In this document: piece after piece, positions 30,986 through 43,941 of the stretch
Layout: each line of letters opens with the position of its first letter
How positions within the stretch are numbered: the first letter of the stretch is position 1
NCBI GenBank assembly: GCA_026214975.1
Contig: CM047806.1
Coordinates: 50,361,947-50,425,946 of the forward strand
Direction of reading: 5' to 3'
Origin: Gentiana macrophylla
Lineage: Eukaryota; Streptophyta; Magnoliopsida; Gentianales; Gentianaceae
Length of the DNA: 64,000 nt
Program-made: the position numbers and the translations under genes
Notes under the pieces: model-generated
What the model was told of the DNA's origin: nothing
The model's input: only the letters and a program-made list of their open reading frames with translations
Database searches by the model: none

Positions 30986-32064
30986 TCTCAAAATTATCAA
31001 ATTTTGATGCATTGTAAATTCAAATAAGCCGCTTTCATTAAACTTAAATAAAACTTCAAAAATACAAATGGAAATCAATGAAGTACATAAAATTAGTAGA
31101 AAATAAATAAAAACAAATGGAAAAAAAGTGGGTTGCCTCCCATCGAAGCGCCGTTGTTTAACGCCGCTTGCTCGACGAAAACAACCTAACCACGCTTAGT
31201 CATCGTAAATTTCCGACCAATCTATCACCCGGATAAGACGGGCGGAGCATGTCAATTGCCGGAGGGAAGTCATACTCATCCTACAAACCCCACCCTCACC
31301 ACCACATCAATACCTCGAAAATGTTCAGCCTTGCAAAGACTAGCGCTAAATCACAAGATCGGATCATTCAGATTGTGTAAGGACGCCCTAGAGCTGCCTG
31401 CAACTCCTCAAGAGTGAAGTCTCCACCTCCCAAACAGGGGAACAATAAGAACATAGGTGACAGCCTGACGCTGGTACTAATATCAAAGTCTACGTAACAC
31501 TATAGTCCCTCCCGGTCCGTCATCTCACAAAGGATAAGTGGGATCCTCCTAAGGAAAGGTAACTCCTCCGTAGAACTCCGAATCCATATCTAAAAAGCAC
31601 AACTAATCGATGTGATATAAACAAAATCAAAACTTAGTAAACTAAACTTAAATACTAAAACTCAGCAAAACACAAAACAAAAACAACTAAAGCTAACGAT
31701 ATCTGTGGATGCCTCCTAAAGGGCGCTTTTTTGGTTAATGTCGTTAGCTCGACACCGCTTAAAGTTCACCTGATCAAAGCCATTTGACTTTTCTCGCCAC
31801 CCACTACCTCGCCTAGACTTTGATCAAGAGTTTGGTCAGCAGAAACAAAGACTTAACACACGGGGTAAAATCTTTGATAGCTTTCCAAACACGCTTGAAC
31901 TTCCCATGGTCGACTTCTTCATCTTTTGATTCTTCCGATGACGCTTTCACCGACGCCCTCTCCAACTCTTCCATATCCCAACCACCGCTAGAACTTCTTA
32001 GATCGACCACTACCGCTATCCTCCTCAAAATAGGTCGGGTGAGAACTCGCCAAATTATTCGACT
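30986..32064 (-). other. Non-coding stretch between integrase and internal promoter
   Basis: Contains AAAGTGGGTTGCCTCCCATC (31118-31137), whose complement GGGAGGCAACCCAC is common in 3' regions of Athila relatives. AT-rich sequence lies at 31000-31120 and 31600-31690. No credible gene. Confidence 0.5.
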
Positions 32065-33060
32065 TTTGTAGCACCACACCCGAGGATATCGAGGAAACGG
32101 ACAATCAAAGGTTTCTCTTTAGGTTCACCAATATAGTGCTTGCACCTTTGACCATTCACTCAAAACGGTTGGTCACCATAACCGCGTAGTTCTAGAACGC
32201 CTCCAGAATAATTTGAGAATTTCAAAGGGACCGACCATCGTGTCCTCGGGCTTACCAGTGAAATGATGTAACTGAATTATACTGTAAGAACTTGTTCCCC
32301 TACATGGAATTCTCTCTTCTTAATCTTGGCGCCATGGAGGAGTTTCATCTTATCTTTGCTAATCCCGCGCTTTTCAGAGGCCCTCGAGTCTCAATTGCCC
32401 AACACATGCAATCACAGCAGCCGATGTTACTACAGATTGGGAATCAAAGTTCGTGAACTTTGTAGCCCAATAAGCTCTGGGCTCTAACTTGACTGGCGTA
32501 TGACATGGCTTACCATAAACCATTTGATATGGAGATGTACCCATAGGAGTCTTATAGGCGGTCCTCAGTATGCCTATAGTACATCGTCCCAACTTCAAAC
32601 TCCACTTTTCCTATGATCATAACTGCTTTTTTCCAGATTTTCTTAATACTTTGGTTGCTCTTTTCAACCTCGACTCACTAGTCATCGGATGATATGGTGT
32701 GCCACTTATAACGAACACCATACTTTTCGAGCACTTTTTCTAGGGGGTCGGTTGCGTAAATGCGCCCTTCATCACCGATCAAGGCACGTGACATCCAAAC
32801 CTCACGAAGATGTTCTTCTTTAGAAATTTCATGACCGCCTTATGATCATTGTGAGGAGTGGCTTGAGCCTCCACCCATTTCGACACGTAATCTACGCAGA
32901 CTAAGATGTATTTGTTACTACAAGATGATGGGAATGGTCCCATAAAATCGATACCCCATACATCAAAGACTTCACATTCTAGGATGGGTTTCAAAGGCAT
33001 GTCAAAACGCCTTGTCAAAGTACTGGTTCTTTGGCATCTATCACAAGCTTTACAAAAAGC
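32065..33060 (-). pseudogene. pol: Integrase of Athila-like element II, first version
   Basis: Reads [40 protein letters not shown] (first catalytic Asp) and [20 protein letters not shown] at 33018-32850. After frame breaks come AYKTPMGTSPYQMVYGKPCH and RAYWATKFTNFDSQS (32560-32430), and a C-terminal part with ELRGYGDQPF and NGQRCKHYI near 32200-32130. The region holding the second Asp and the Glu (about 32790-32640) is too broken to judge. Confidence 0.85.
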
Positions 33061-33960
33061 TTCAGATCTTTAAAGATCGTGAGCCAATAGAAACAGGATT
33101 GGAAGATCTTAGCAACGGTTTTCCAAGGACCAAAGTGACTTCCAATGGGTCCACTGTGGCAATCGCTTCAATATCGCGACCGCCAGATTCTCGAACACAT
33201 CTTCTAAGAAGACCATCTTTACAGATCTTAAAAGATAAGGTTCATCCTAAACGAAGATTTCAAATCGTAGAAGAACTTTTTCTTCTCCCGATAGACAATT
33301 CCGATCAAGATATCGGGCATGAAGGTAATTTACAATGGAAGAATACCATGAAACATCATGAGGACAACCGCCGATAAGCATAATGTTCTCTGAGGAAAGT
33401 AAAGATCTATATCGCCTGGATCATCCTTTTCCTCACTTAGCATTCTCGAACGTGATCACCACTACGCTTTCACTACCCTTTTGTCTTTAATCCGACATCA
33501 AACTCTTGTAGGTCAAGATTCAACGAGTAAGCGCGGTTTGGCCTCTTTCTTAGTCATCGATAGCAAAGCAAATGTGATCACCCACACAATCACTTGAGCT
33601 CCTAACAAGTAACTACGAAACTTGTCCATAGCAAAGACTACGCCAATAATTCCTTTTCAGAGTAGTATAGTTAACTTGAGAAGTATTCAATGTGTGATCA
33701 AGTAATAGATAGGTCGGAACTTACCTTTGATTCTTTGTCCTAAAACAAAGACTAACCGCATAGTTTGATGCGCCGCATATAAGCTCAAAAGGTAGGTTCC
33801 AAATAAAGCGATATAAGAATTGGAGCAGAGATTAAACGGTCCTTAAGCTCCTCAAACGCTTGCTTGCAATCCTCATCAAAATTGAACTCAACGCCTTCCT
33901 TTAGTAAAGTGGATGTGGGGCTTGGCTATCTTGGAGAAGTCTTGAATGAATCTTCTATAA
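33061..33960 (-). pseudogene. pol: RNase H and integrase zinc-finger region, Athila-like II, first version
   Basis: Heavily frameshifted. Compared with the better second version (45690-46000) it retains pieces of the YYADHTLNTSQVNYT block and the MDKF segment (around 33680-33600), then text corresponding to the HHCC finger (33350-33060). The plus-strand frame at 33012-33377 is a shadow. Confidence 0.65.
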
Positions 33961-35030
33961 AACCAACATGTCCAAGAAAACCTCTCACTTCACGCACATT
34001 CTTGGGATAACTCATCTTCTCGATAGCTTCTACTTTTGCCCCTGGCAACTTCTATACTTTGGCGAGATCTTGTGGCCAAGAACTATTCCTCATCAACCAT
34101 GAAATGGCATTTTTCCCAATTGAGCACTAAGTTTTTCCACGATCCGATAACACTTGGTCAAGGTTGTCAAGACAATCATCAAAGGATCGACCAAAGACCA
34201 AAAATCGCCCATAAAGATTTCCATACACTTTTCTACTAGCCCGACAAAGATAGCCAAATACATCGTTGAAATGTAGCTGGGCATTGCAGAGACTAAATGG
34301 CATTCGCCTCAGTAAGCGAATGTACCATAAGGGCAGTGAAAGTGGTCTTTTCTTGGTCACCGGATCAATGGGTATTTGAAAGTATCCTGAATAACCATCC
34401 AGAAGCAAAGAGAATCGCGTGTCCCACCGCACGCCAAGCATCCGGTCAATGAATGGAAGGGGAAAGTGATCTTTCATGGTTACCTCATTGAGCTTTTGAT
34501 AATCGATGCACTCAGAATCAAAGTGACAAGTCTCAATGCTATTTCCTCTCCTTCTCATTCTTCTCAATCGTAATTCCACCTTTCTTGGGAACTACCTTGA
34601 GTCGGGAAACCCATTCACTATCGGCCATGGCATAGATGATTCCCATGTCCGTAAGTTTGATGATTTCTTTCTTAACCACCTCTTGCATATGAGGGTTGAG
34701 CCTCCTCCTGGGTCGCTCTAACACATTTCGCACCTCATTAGTCTTGATCTTATGAATACAGATGTCCGAGATATCCTCTCGATATATCTTACTTGCCATC
34801 CAAAGGCCTTTTCATTTTTCTTCAAGACGTTGATCAATTTCATTTCCTCTAAACAAGACAAATTTGGCAGATATAATTAAAGGAAGCTTGTCACCTTCTC
34901 TTAGAAACACATACTTAAGATGTTTAGGCAACGGCTTCAACACTAAATCACAGGGGTCTTCTAAACTAGATTTGAGCTTTCCACCTTTCAACTCAACATC
35001 GCTGAAGCCATCGAGCGGTCCCACCGCTGC
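33961..35030 (-). pseudogene. pol: Reverse transcriptase of Athila-like element II, first version
   Basis: N-terminal PLPKHLKYVFLREGDKLPLI (34950-34890) leads to RLNPHMQEVVKKEIIKLTDM, then DHFPLPFIDRMLG and LLLDGYSGYFQIPIDP. The catalytic region around 34220 reads IFMGDF in one frame, that is M-G-D rather than M-D-D. The second version at 46370 reads MDDF, so this lesion may be a sequence error. Several frame shifts. Confidence 0.85.
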
Positions 35031-35199
35031 AGCTTCCCTCCAACAAACTCATCCTTAATTTCACTTCTAACTACTCTAGACTTACCATACCATGATTGTT
35101 CAAATTATCAACCAAATCGCTTCATACTCCGCTGCCACATCCATGACTTGCTTTTCCATCAAATCGTCAAGTCATCGACGCCTCTCGATGAAAAACCGG

Positions 35200-35600
35200 T
35201 TGGAAGACCAGAGGGTACTTGAGTGAATTTGGAGACATGATAACTTACCTCTTGATCACCAACGCGTGATTGTCACCGCCCACCATCGCAGCTAATGAGG
35301 GCTCGAAATGAGACGTAAAAGGTCTTCCAAGAATCGTGGGGACATTTTCATCCTTTTCAATGTCCAGACATACCAATGACAGAAAAGTAAACCTATCGAT
35401 TTGAACTAGATGTCCTTTAGACTCCCGCCGCTTTCTTAAGATCTATCAACGAATTGCAAATTCATGGTAAGTGGTTCTAGAAGATCAATTAAACCCAAAC
35501 CGCTTGCACACGCATAATGGCATTAGGCTTATAGATGCACCTGTGTCGCACAAAGAGTTAGGGAAGACCAGTGCCCCCATAACACCGTAAGTACGAACTT
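35200..35600 (-). pseudogene. pol: Aspartic protease of Athila-like element II, first version
   Basis: Minus-strand text at 35570-35530 reads LCDTGASISLMPL, with an intact D-T-G active site. A further block near 35360-35310 gives the GRPF end of the domain. The protein is broken between these blocks. Confidence 0.75.
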
Positions 35601-37700
35601 TCCAGTGGTAACCTCTCTTGCTTGGTAAGTTTTCGTGAATTGATCATTGAACAATCCTCACCAATCACCTTTCCATGTCCGACAAATTCCTTTCAAGAAA
35701 CAACATCCTTGATAAATTTTGTATACTTAGGCATTTCAACCAAGACATCCGATAATGGAAGATTTACTCCGAGTATTTTTCAAAAGGTTTAGCACATTTT
35801 CATACTTCTATCTTCACTTAAAGGGATGTTGCTCTTCTGGTGGAAATGGAAGCTTTTTCAGATCATTCTCAAAGAAGACTTTCTTTGAGGATGCATTGAC
35901 AACACTTTGTCTTCCGATCTTTCCACCTAACGGCTTTTTCAACCTTTTATTAGTCGTGGATCACCTTCCGACTCACACTTGATTCTTCACTCCTCGTGGA
36001 TCACCGAGGACTTCCAGCCTTTTCACCTCTCGTGATCAGCCACCGAGTGTTCTCTTTGGCCAAGGGGAGTGTAGGTGCTCACTTCCCTCCCGCCTTATCA
36101 ATGGCAGAGGGGCTGGTGGTTTCCTGGTGGGAAGGACCACTAACTTGAGTACCGCTTAGATTCATTGCACCGCCTCCTCTCTACCGTATGTAATTGATGG
36201 GACGAGGTCAAGACATTGGCCATTGTTCAAGTCGGTTTGAGCAACTTGACCGCCTTGGGATTTTTCTCGTCTGAAATCGGGCAGCTGTTCCTCGGCGGTC
36301 GAGAAGCTAACTGCTCAAACCAAACTACCCGATTTGCCTCTCGAGATTTTTCATTGATCTATTTTGCTCCTCCCTAAAGGAATCCCATTGAGCTTTAATG
36401 TCACTTGAGTACGAGGGGCCTTGAGAGTTTTGGAAATTTTGAGCATAGGATCTGGCCAATGACTTTGAATAAGAGGATTAGAATTAGCGGGCCAATTCAT
36501 TGAATCTTTGAGTAGATTGGAAAATTTTGAGTTTTGGTTCCGATTAAAACCAGGGTTTCTATTGAAATTTTGATTCAATTAAAATTCAATTAGGATTGAA
36601 ACTAGAAGATTGATTAAACCCATGGCTTTGGAAATTATTCTCGCCGTAAACTTGATTAAACCTTTGGTTGTTCTCGCCATAGAATGCATTCACTTCAAGA
36701 TTCTCGTCCGCTCATAGGACGTAATTTAGATGTGTGCCCCACCTCGCCACAATTCGACATGTGACTTGATTACACCGCCCATAATCATGAACAACATTCA
36801 CTTGATAAGGTGCAGGGGATTAATTGACACCGCCATTCATATGGCCACCGACAAAGAAGCTGCAGCATGTAACCTGAGGGTTCTCGCAAAAAACGTAAGT
36901 TTGATTTACCGGATTTGAAACTTGAGATGTCGCCATCCGCTCATAAAGATGGCGATCAAACTTTGTAGATGTTTACCTCCTCTACCTTAGGAGGAGGAGG
37001 AGGAGGTGCTTGAATGGCTTGATAAGAGGGGCGAGTTGTACTTTGCATTGTCCTCAAACAAAGGCCCATCCTCATCAGCGCTTTAGTAAACGCCCACCGT
37101 GATGAACTATTGACCATGCCTTCGTAAGCCTCGGTCAATCCACTAAAGAATGTGTTGACTTGCCTCCCGCAGAGGCAAGCCGTGGTGGGGACACTTCTAA
37201 GCCAGAGATTTGAATCTTTCCAACAATCGAAGAAGGATTCATTCTCTTTCCGCAGAAAGTGAAAATCTCGCTCAAACACAGGTGTTTTATGGCGTGGAAG
37301 TATTGACTCAAGAACTCATTTTCGAGTTCAAATTTGTGTGGTAATTGATTCAGAGGGGAGAGAAGTATACCACTCCTTCGCTTCCCTTTTAGAAAATGGA
37401 AAAGTTTCGCTTGATTGCATCCTCACTTACCCTTGGATGCGTGTGGTGCCGCATATCTCCAAGAATGTATGCAAGTGAGTGTGTGGATTCTCGACCGTAA
37501 CCGTGGGAAAATAGATGCATGCCGCTTCATCTCGAATAAGTCCTAAATTTTTAGCTCAAGTTCAGGCAAAGATGGTCGGAATGACAATAGCCGGGTTGAT
37601 CGTGGATCACGCTGTGTATGGCGAGTCCGCCAACGACGCCTATCATTAGCAGCCATTATTACAAAATCGCGATTTCCTTGGCTAATCGATCTCAAGATCT
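35601..37700 (-). pseudogene. gag: gag of Athila-like element II, first version
   Basis: Capsid core at 37279-36956 reads FERDFHFLRKENESFFDCWK, then QVNTFFSGLTEAYEGMVNSS and a proline run (APPPPPPKVEE). The Asn-rich segment NQNFNRNPGFNRNQNSKFSN is at 36575-36516. The segment joining to protease (35950-35600) is frameshifted. Function lost in this reading. Confidence 0.78.
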
Positions 37701-38356
37701 TGCTCGCTCGTCGCGTAACCGCAGAACGGAAATTCCACTGCTTGGCCGGACTACGGTTCGCCGGGTCGTGGGTGTATAGTAACGGTCCTTTTGACTCCGA
37801 GTTTGCATAAACCGACCAAAAACAAGTGAAAGCAACCTAAAGACTAAGAAATTAAAAGCCTAACTAAAAATTAAAGCCTAAGAAAAGAAAAGAAAGGGAA
37901 GGAAGAAAAAAAAAGAAACAGGATTATTAAGGGCAAAGATGAAATGCACGGGCGCCCAAAGGTTTGACGGGCGCCCGCTTCTTTTGACCGACGGGCGCTC
38001 GTTGCCCAACCGCCATCCGGTCTTCGTAAAACTTGAACGGGCGCCCGAGATTTTATGGACGCCGCCTGGGGGAAAACGATACAGGATTGGAAATTTTCCA
38101 GCGGACAGGCGTCCAGGATCCCAGACGCCCGTTTGGTAGCGGGAAAACTAGAACAGAGGCAGAAAATTTGCAGAAACGAAGAATAGGGGCAGAAAAATAG
38201 AAAAGAAGAAAACTAATCACAAGGGAAAGAAGAAACTTAAACCCTAAACTTAAAACCCTAATATCCTAATAACCTAACGATTATCAACTAACACAAGAAT
38301 AAAAACGAAATAAAAACAAGAAACATGAAAAACAAAAACTAGACAACCGTCCGGTT
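37701..38356 (-). other. Leader of Athila-like element II with CGGGCGCCC motifs
   Basis: Non-coding leader between primer site and gag. At 37948-38130 five or more copies of GACGGGCGCCC-like motif occur in both orientations, as in the leader of the non-autonomous element (11407-11560). A purine-rich tract (AAAGAAAAGAAAGGGAAGGA) lies at 37881-37905. Confidence 0.6.
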
Positions 38357-38373
38357 CCCCGGCAACGGCGCCA
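38357..38373 (-). other. Primer binding site, tRNA-Asp type
   Basis: Reverse complement of TGGCGCCGTTGCCGGGG, immediately inside the LTR. Confidence 0.92.
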
Positions 38374-38379
38374 AAAACT

Positions 38380-39894
38380 TGTCACGGATTTTATTAACAA
38401 AGCAAACAAGTAATAAATATTTATAAATCCGGTTTCCTCAAGTATAAGGATCGAGTATGTAGGTTGATACCGGTCGATCTTACGGGAACTCGTGATTGCT
38501 AACCCTAGTTTTTGTCTAACTAAATTATGTCACTAAAAACTAATCTATACAAATGGATAAAAGTAAACTAAATCGAAATAAACTTAACTAAAACGTAAAA
38601 TCGACAAGTAAGATATGATCTAAAGCCGTGAAAGATACGGGTTGCGTAACTATTAAACTAAAGCTAAACCTAGTATGCAATAAAGGAAATTGATTAACTA
38701 AACAATTCAAGTTCTAAGGATTATTCAAATTATAACGAGCAAACGAGCAATTGATCCACCTATCCTATCAACATTCAATTCCAATTCAGATTATTTCGTG
38801 ATCTCTAACCAAGTTGTGATTCATCTCATCTAAAGTACGAACCCTAATTCCTTAGATAGTTCATCTATTAATCTCTATCTTTCGATCTAAGATTAACGCT
38901 TCTTCTAACCAAAGATGTAAACTTTAACATTTTTAATCTAGAAATCTAACCTATTAACTCGTTATATAGTTCAAATAACTATTCTTTATCATGGTGATCT
39001 AACGCTTAGATGATTTTCATCAAAATAAACAATCAACAAGCAAATCGATCTTTCGATATGAATTGCGTATAAACATCATAAACATGATAAAAGAAACAAC
39101 TTGAATTAGAAACTCACAAAATAATCAAGAACGGAACCGAATTGTTGAGTTGGACGGCTTCACAACGCTGCTCAAGGCTTTTAGCCTCTAAGCATCCTCT
39201 TGAAACTTGGAATTGTTTGAATAAAAGTGCATAAAAGAATCTAAAGAAAACTGCTTTGTAAACTAACGAAAATCGCAGCCTTAAAGCCGCCTCAGGATTA
39301 GGGTTTTGAGTATTATGTAATTGGTATCTCATATGTGGGAAAATAAATTGCTATATATAGAGTTTAAATTCGGTTTCACTAAGTCGTCGGTCACGGACGC
39401 CCGTCCACCTTAGAACGCCTCGTCCAGTAGATCTCGACTTGTTTCAGACGCCTGCTCATACCGCTCAAAACTCTTCAGACAAAATCGCACTCCGACGCTT
39501 GTTCACTTATCAAACGCCCGCCCACTCGGACGGGACTCGACGCCGCCCAATGTGATCGAATTTTGATTTCTTGATCTTTATCTCTTTTTTCTCTATCCCA
39601 TTCCTTCATTATCTCTTTTATCATCAATTAGCTCGAACTTAATCAACTTTTGATCATCTTTGAGCCTCAAACATGTATCTATAACACATAAAAACATCGC
39701 AAAATGTAATAATGTCCAATTAAATATAAATTCATCAATAAAACGATAAATTGACTAATTTTACGATTAACTTATTAAAAACACCACATGCTCGATATTT
39801 CCATCTAAACACTTATTTCTTATGCAAATTATACAAATACGAGGAAATTATCATAAAATATATCCTTATAAAACGATAAAATCACCTCTTAATA
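38380..39894 (-). repeat. 5' LTR of Athila-like element II, first version
   Basis: Minus-strand LTR of about 1515 bp, ending GTGACA at 38380 and starting near 39894. A TATA-like CTATATATAG at 39351-39360 is preceded (39391-39545 on this strand) by CGGGCGTCC motifs. It is nearly the same as 50579-52110. Confidence 0.88.
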
Positions 39895-40453
39895 CGTATC
39901 AACCTCGTAATTCGTGAGCTACAAATCTACATTAAGCACCGATATTGATACCCTTTGTGAATCCAATTCACACCAGCTATAATAAAGAATAGAATCGATC
40001 GTTCTGAGAAGGAATTGCACCATTCGGGATAGATGTGGAGGATTTGTTCACAAAGATCGCACAAGACCGAGTCACCAAGCTTTTGTGGCCAGGGAGTTAT
40101 GGTCATGGAGATTGTAAAGCTTGTGTAGCCAAGGACAATCATACTATTGTATTAGTGAAAAACAATAGTGAATTCCTTCAATCATCATAGGAGAAGAGTG
40201 GATTAAGGGATTACACCACCCTGAATCACCATTGTGTTCATTTACTTACTACACTTTACTTTACAGCATTTTTTTTACTTCTTTATATATATACTCTATG
40301 TGTGTTTAATCTACTTTGGAACAACTTTTAAGAAGGGACATATTGCCCAAAAGCTACTTACTACCCAAAAGCTTTTAAAACAACTAAAGTTTTTGAAACT
40401 CCAATATAGTCATTCACCCTTGACAATATTCACACCCTTCTCAGACCAACGAT
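39895..40453 (+). repeat. Sirevirus 5' LTR, right part, first version
   Basis: GAGCTACAAATCTACATTAAGC matches the 3' LTR at 61451 and continues the LTR broken at 28945. It includes the TATATATATACTCTATGTG stretch near 40283 and ends near CCAACGA before the primer site. Confidence 0.82.
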
Positions 40454-40466
40454 AGGTATCGAGGCG
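40454..40466 (+). other. Primer binding site, initiator tRNA-Met type, altered
   Basis: AGGTATCGAGGC occurs where TGGTATCAGAGC is expected. The second version (52671) reads AGGTATCGGAGC. Both differ at the CAG triplet, which may be a base-calling fault. Confidence 0.65.
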
Positions 40467-40577
40467 TTGTTCCTAGTATCGTAACATGTCCAGATCTGAT
40501 TGGTAATGCGCATCACATACATTCAAAGTAGTTTTCAAATATGTGTTTTATAAATATACATCTTTTGTCTCAGGAAA

Positions 40578-41480
40578 ATGGACTCTTCAAATTTCATGTC
40601 TAAAGTGCATGTATTAAATGTTAACAATTTTGAAGAATATTGAATAAGAATGTTATCTCATCTTGAAGCAACTCATGAAGAGATGCTGGATGTTATTAAT
40701 GATGGCCCAATCAAGACCATGATTATGATAGCCACAGGTGCAGATCAAGGAAAAGAAATAGATAAGCTAAAGAAGGATTGGACCAAAGATGATAGAAGAG
40801 GGCAAATCTTGATTTTGTTGCAATTAAAGACTCTGTACAACAATATGTTCACGAGGATCAAAGACTACAAAACAACAAAGAAGATGTGGGACAAATTGGC
40901 ACTTATCAATGTAAGATCAGAGGCAGTCAAAAAAACAAATTGTCTGTAGCTAAACAGAAATTTGAGAATTTCAAAATGAAGGCTGGTGAATCCATTGATC
41001 AAATGGATAATAGATTCTCAAAAACCATCAATGAAACTACAAAGAATCGACATACATATCCACAAAATGAAGTTCGCTCTAAAATCTTGAGAGGTCTATC
41101 TCAAAGATGGAAGATCAACACATCAAGACTCAATGGCATAAAAGATCTTGCAAAACCAACACCTTGACACCGATATCTCAATTAAAATCTCATGAATTTG
41201 AGTTAAATAGTGAAGACGGTGTACCACCGAGCCACACAAGGCCAAGGCACTAGTTTCACCTCAAATAAGCAAAGCAAATGACTCAAATTAAAGAAAGAGA
41301 CTCAAGAACTAAATGAGCAAATTAGTTTATCGATCAAACATTTTGATAGATTAAAGAAGAAGCAATATAAAGAAAGTTCTTCATCAAACAAGAAGTCAAA
41401 TTCAAGCAAAGCCATGAAGAAAATAGATGATGAATACAGATGCTTCAATTGCAAAAATAATGGACACTTCAAGGTATCGA
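40578..41480 (+). pseudogene. gag: Sirevirus gag, first version
   Basis: Starts MDSSNFMSKVHVLNVNNFEE. A TGA replaces the usual Trp codon after EEY in both versions. It continues MLSHLEATHEEMLDVINDGP, LLQLKTLYNNMFTRIKDYKT, then FENFKMKAGESIDQMDNRFS and SKILRGLSQRWKI after a frame change. A zinc knuckle CFNCKNNGHFK is at 41446-41478, although the final Cys is out of frame here. The protein would form the capsid. Confidence 0.85.
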
Positions 41481-42560
41481 TCAATTCAAGCTTTTGATGG
41501 ACCCAAAGTCACTTTTGGAGGCAAAGAAAACCTCGAAAGATTAAGAGGAAAGAACCATGAAGAAGAACAACTTGAAGATTTAGAACGCGGGCATATGTCA
41601 AGGGATTGAATTTCAATCTTCTAAGCGTTAGTCAATTCGCGGACAAAGGCTTGCAATGTACACTTCAACAAAGAAGGATACAAAGTGATTGACAATCAAA
41701 CCAAAGATGGTTGTACTTGGCAGGAAAGAGAAGAGAACATGTATGTGGCGGACTCGGAAGACAAAGAAAAGTGTAAACATGTCCGCTTGTCAAGAACAAA
41801 CAATCACCTAGCCGGATTTAGCACGGAAGATCAATCATCTAAATTTCAAGACCATCAACAAGATGTCAAAGAATAAGCTAGTGAAAGGCTTACTTGACAT
41901 CACACTCAAGAAGGAAAATCTCTTGTGATGCATGTCGAAAGGAAACATATCAAAAGTTCTTTCAAGTCAAAGCCACACTTAATCAACAACAAGGATCTTA
42001 CATCTAATACATGTGACCTTTTTTCGGACCAGGTGAGTCACACCAAAGGTGTATGTTGGAAAGAAGTATAGTCTAGTAGTGGGTTGATGACTTTTCAAAG
42101 TTCACCCGACTCTTTTCATGAACAAGAAAAGAGAAACACTCAAGAAACTACCAAACTTACTAAGAAGAATTCAAAATGAAAAGGAATTGAAGATCATCAA
42201 GATAAGGTCGATAAAGGCACGCAATTCTCGAATGAAGTAATCGTAACTCACTGTGAAGAAAATTGTGTACTACATCAACTATCAGCAGCAGGAACTCCAC
42301 AACAAAATGAAGTAGCAGAAAAAATAAATAGAACACTCAAGGAAGCTGTCAGAACCATGAGAGCAGAAGCAATCTTACCAAATAGGTCTTGGGCTGAAGC
42401 AGCAAACACAACATGTTATACTCAAAATAGATCCATCACTAATAAACATCAGGGAAAAACACCGTATGAAATATGTAATGGAAGAAAACCTAACATATCT
42501 CATTTACACATGTTTGGGTCTAAATGTTTTTTTTAAACAGGAATCAACTGCACACTTTTG
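41481..42560 (+). pseudogene. pol: Sirevirus protease remnant, GAG-pre-integrase and integrase, first version
   Basis: A protease trace (DGPKVTFGGKENLERLRGK, 41497-41553) lacks its Asp-containing half. The GAG-pre-integrase region (RLSRTNNHLAGFST, then NKLVKGLLDITLKKE) and HHCC Cys pair follow. The core is interrupted around 42040-42230, then reads AAGTPQQNEVAEKINRTLKE in one frame, with the catalytic Glu. The second version at 54229 is open over this whole region. Confidence 0.8.
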
Positions 42561-43000
42561 ATGAAAAAGCTGATGAAGCAATATTCATAGGATATTCGGA
42601 TACCAAAGAAGGCTTTCAGAGTACTAAACAAGAGAACTTTGGTGATTGAAGAATCAATTTAAGTAGTGTTTGATTTAACCAAACTAGTGGTGTAGATTTA
42701 CACACCAATGAAAAAGAAGCTACACAAAACAAGTCTACATGGATACAATAAAGATTAGCTACAATTCTAAATCACTCTTTGATAATCAAGATGAAGTACC
42801 AGCTACAACTACAACAGAGCCACCAACACAAACTCAAGAAGTTGATACAAAAGTAGAATAAGAGAAGAACCAGAACAAGCACAACTTCAACTCGACTTAA
42901 ATTGGCTCAACATCATCCAGAAGAACAAGTCATTGGAGATGTTCATACAGTGTTAGAAACAGAAGACAATTGAAAGCATGCTAACTTGTTTTCCGTCACA
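42561..43000 (+). other. Sirevirus linker between integrase and reverse transcriptase, first version
   Basis: Low-conservation hinge corresponding to 54780-55190. Fragments such as [17 protein letters not shown] are readable but frameshifted relative to the second version. Confidence 0.6.
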
Positions 43001-43841
43001 GGTGAAACCCAAAACAATAGATAATGCAATCCAAGTTGAGATGGATTACATCCATGCAATTAGAACTCAATGAATTTGAGAGAAATGAGGTATGTGAACT
43101 TATTGATAGACCGGACATACGGACAACATCATTGGAACAAAATGGGTGTTTAGAAACAAGATGGATGAACAAGGAGCAATTATCGATCGAAACAAAACAA
43201 GACTCGTAGCAAAAGGATACTCTCCTGCTGAAGGCATAGATTATGATGAAACCTTTACATCAAAGAGCAAGATTGGGGAAGTAATCGATTCTTTCTAACT
43301 TTTTGCACTCATTCATAGGACTTCAAAGTCTATCAAAGTTGATGTAAAGAGTGCATTTAAATGGACTCTTGAAGAAGAAGTGTATGTGGACAACCAACTG
43401 GTTTTCGATCAAGGGAAAAGAAAAGGTATACGAGCTCAAAAGGCACTATATGGACTCAAACAGCACCTACTGACCTTAGTATGAGACACTGCCACAATTC
43501 CGATTAACAATGGATTCAGAGGAAAGGGACCATTATCAAACTCTTTCAAACTAGAAGATGGAACAAGCACCTTGCTAGTTTAGATCTATGTAGATGAAAT
43601 CATTTTTGGATCAGAAGATGAAAAGTTGTGTGAAAAGTTACAAATCTGATGAAAAGCAAATTTCAAATTAGTATGATGGGAGAATTCAACTACTTCCTTG
43701 GATTACAAGTTAAATAGATGAAAGATGGGATCTTCGTTAATCAAGCTTAAGTATATAAAAGTCTTAATCAACAAGTATTGTATGGACACAAGTGAACTTA
43801 AACACCTATGTAAAAGAGAATTATACTTGGAAATGATGAAA
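43001..43841 (+). pseudogene. pol: Sirevirus reverse transcriptase, cut by gap, first version
   Basis: Reads [20 protein letters not shown], then WMNKEQ-type frameshifted text, [20 protein letters not shown], and YVDEIIFGSEDEKL near 43590-43630 (Glu for the second catalytic Asp). It stops at the N gap, at the codons for a GNDENGK-like block that is complete at 56044 in the second version. Confidence 0.82.
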
Positions 43842-43941
43842 NNNNNNNNNNNNNNNNNNNNNNNNNNNNNNNNNNNNNNNNNNNNNNNNNNNNNNNNNNN
43901 NNNNNNNNNNNNNNNNNNNNNNNNNNNNNNNNNNNNNNNNN
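43842..43941. other. Assembly gap of 100 N
   Basis: Exactly 100 N, the conventional unknown-size gap. Sequence left of it equals sequence ending at 56056, and sequence right of it equals sequence starting at 31802, so the joined contigs overlap by about 12 kb. Open frames crossing the gap are artefacts. Confidence 0.98.

Larger units (their letters stand above)
28946..39894 (-). mobile_element. Athila-like element II, first assembled version
   Basis: On the minus strand from high to low coordinates: LTR (38380-39894), tRNA-Asp primer site, leader, gag, protease, RT, RNase H, integrase, long 3' region with a promoter-like module and an env-position ORF. It lies inside the Sirevirus 5' LTR. 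No second LTR is present at the left junction (about 28945), so the 3' LTR has been deleted or lost in assembly. LTR ends (TGTTAAGG, GTGACA read on the minus strand) match the non-autonomous element at 9750. Confidence 0.8.

Noticed and set aside
31813..32079. Minus-strand acidic frame and its plus-strand partner as genes
   Set aside because: They lie in the 3' flank of the Athila integrase. The second version at 43942-44118 is not conserved as a protein.
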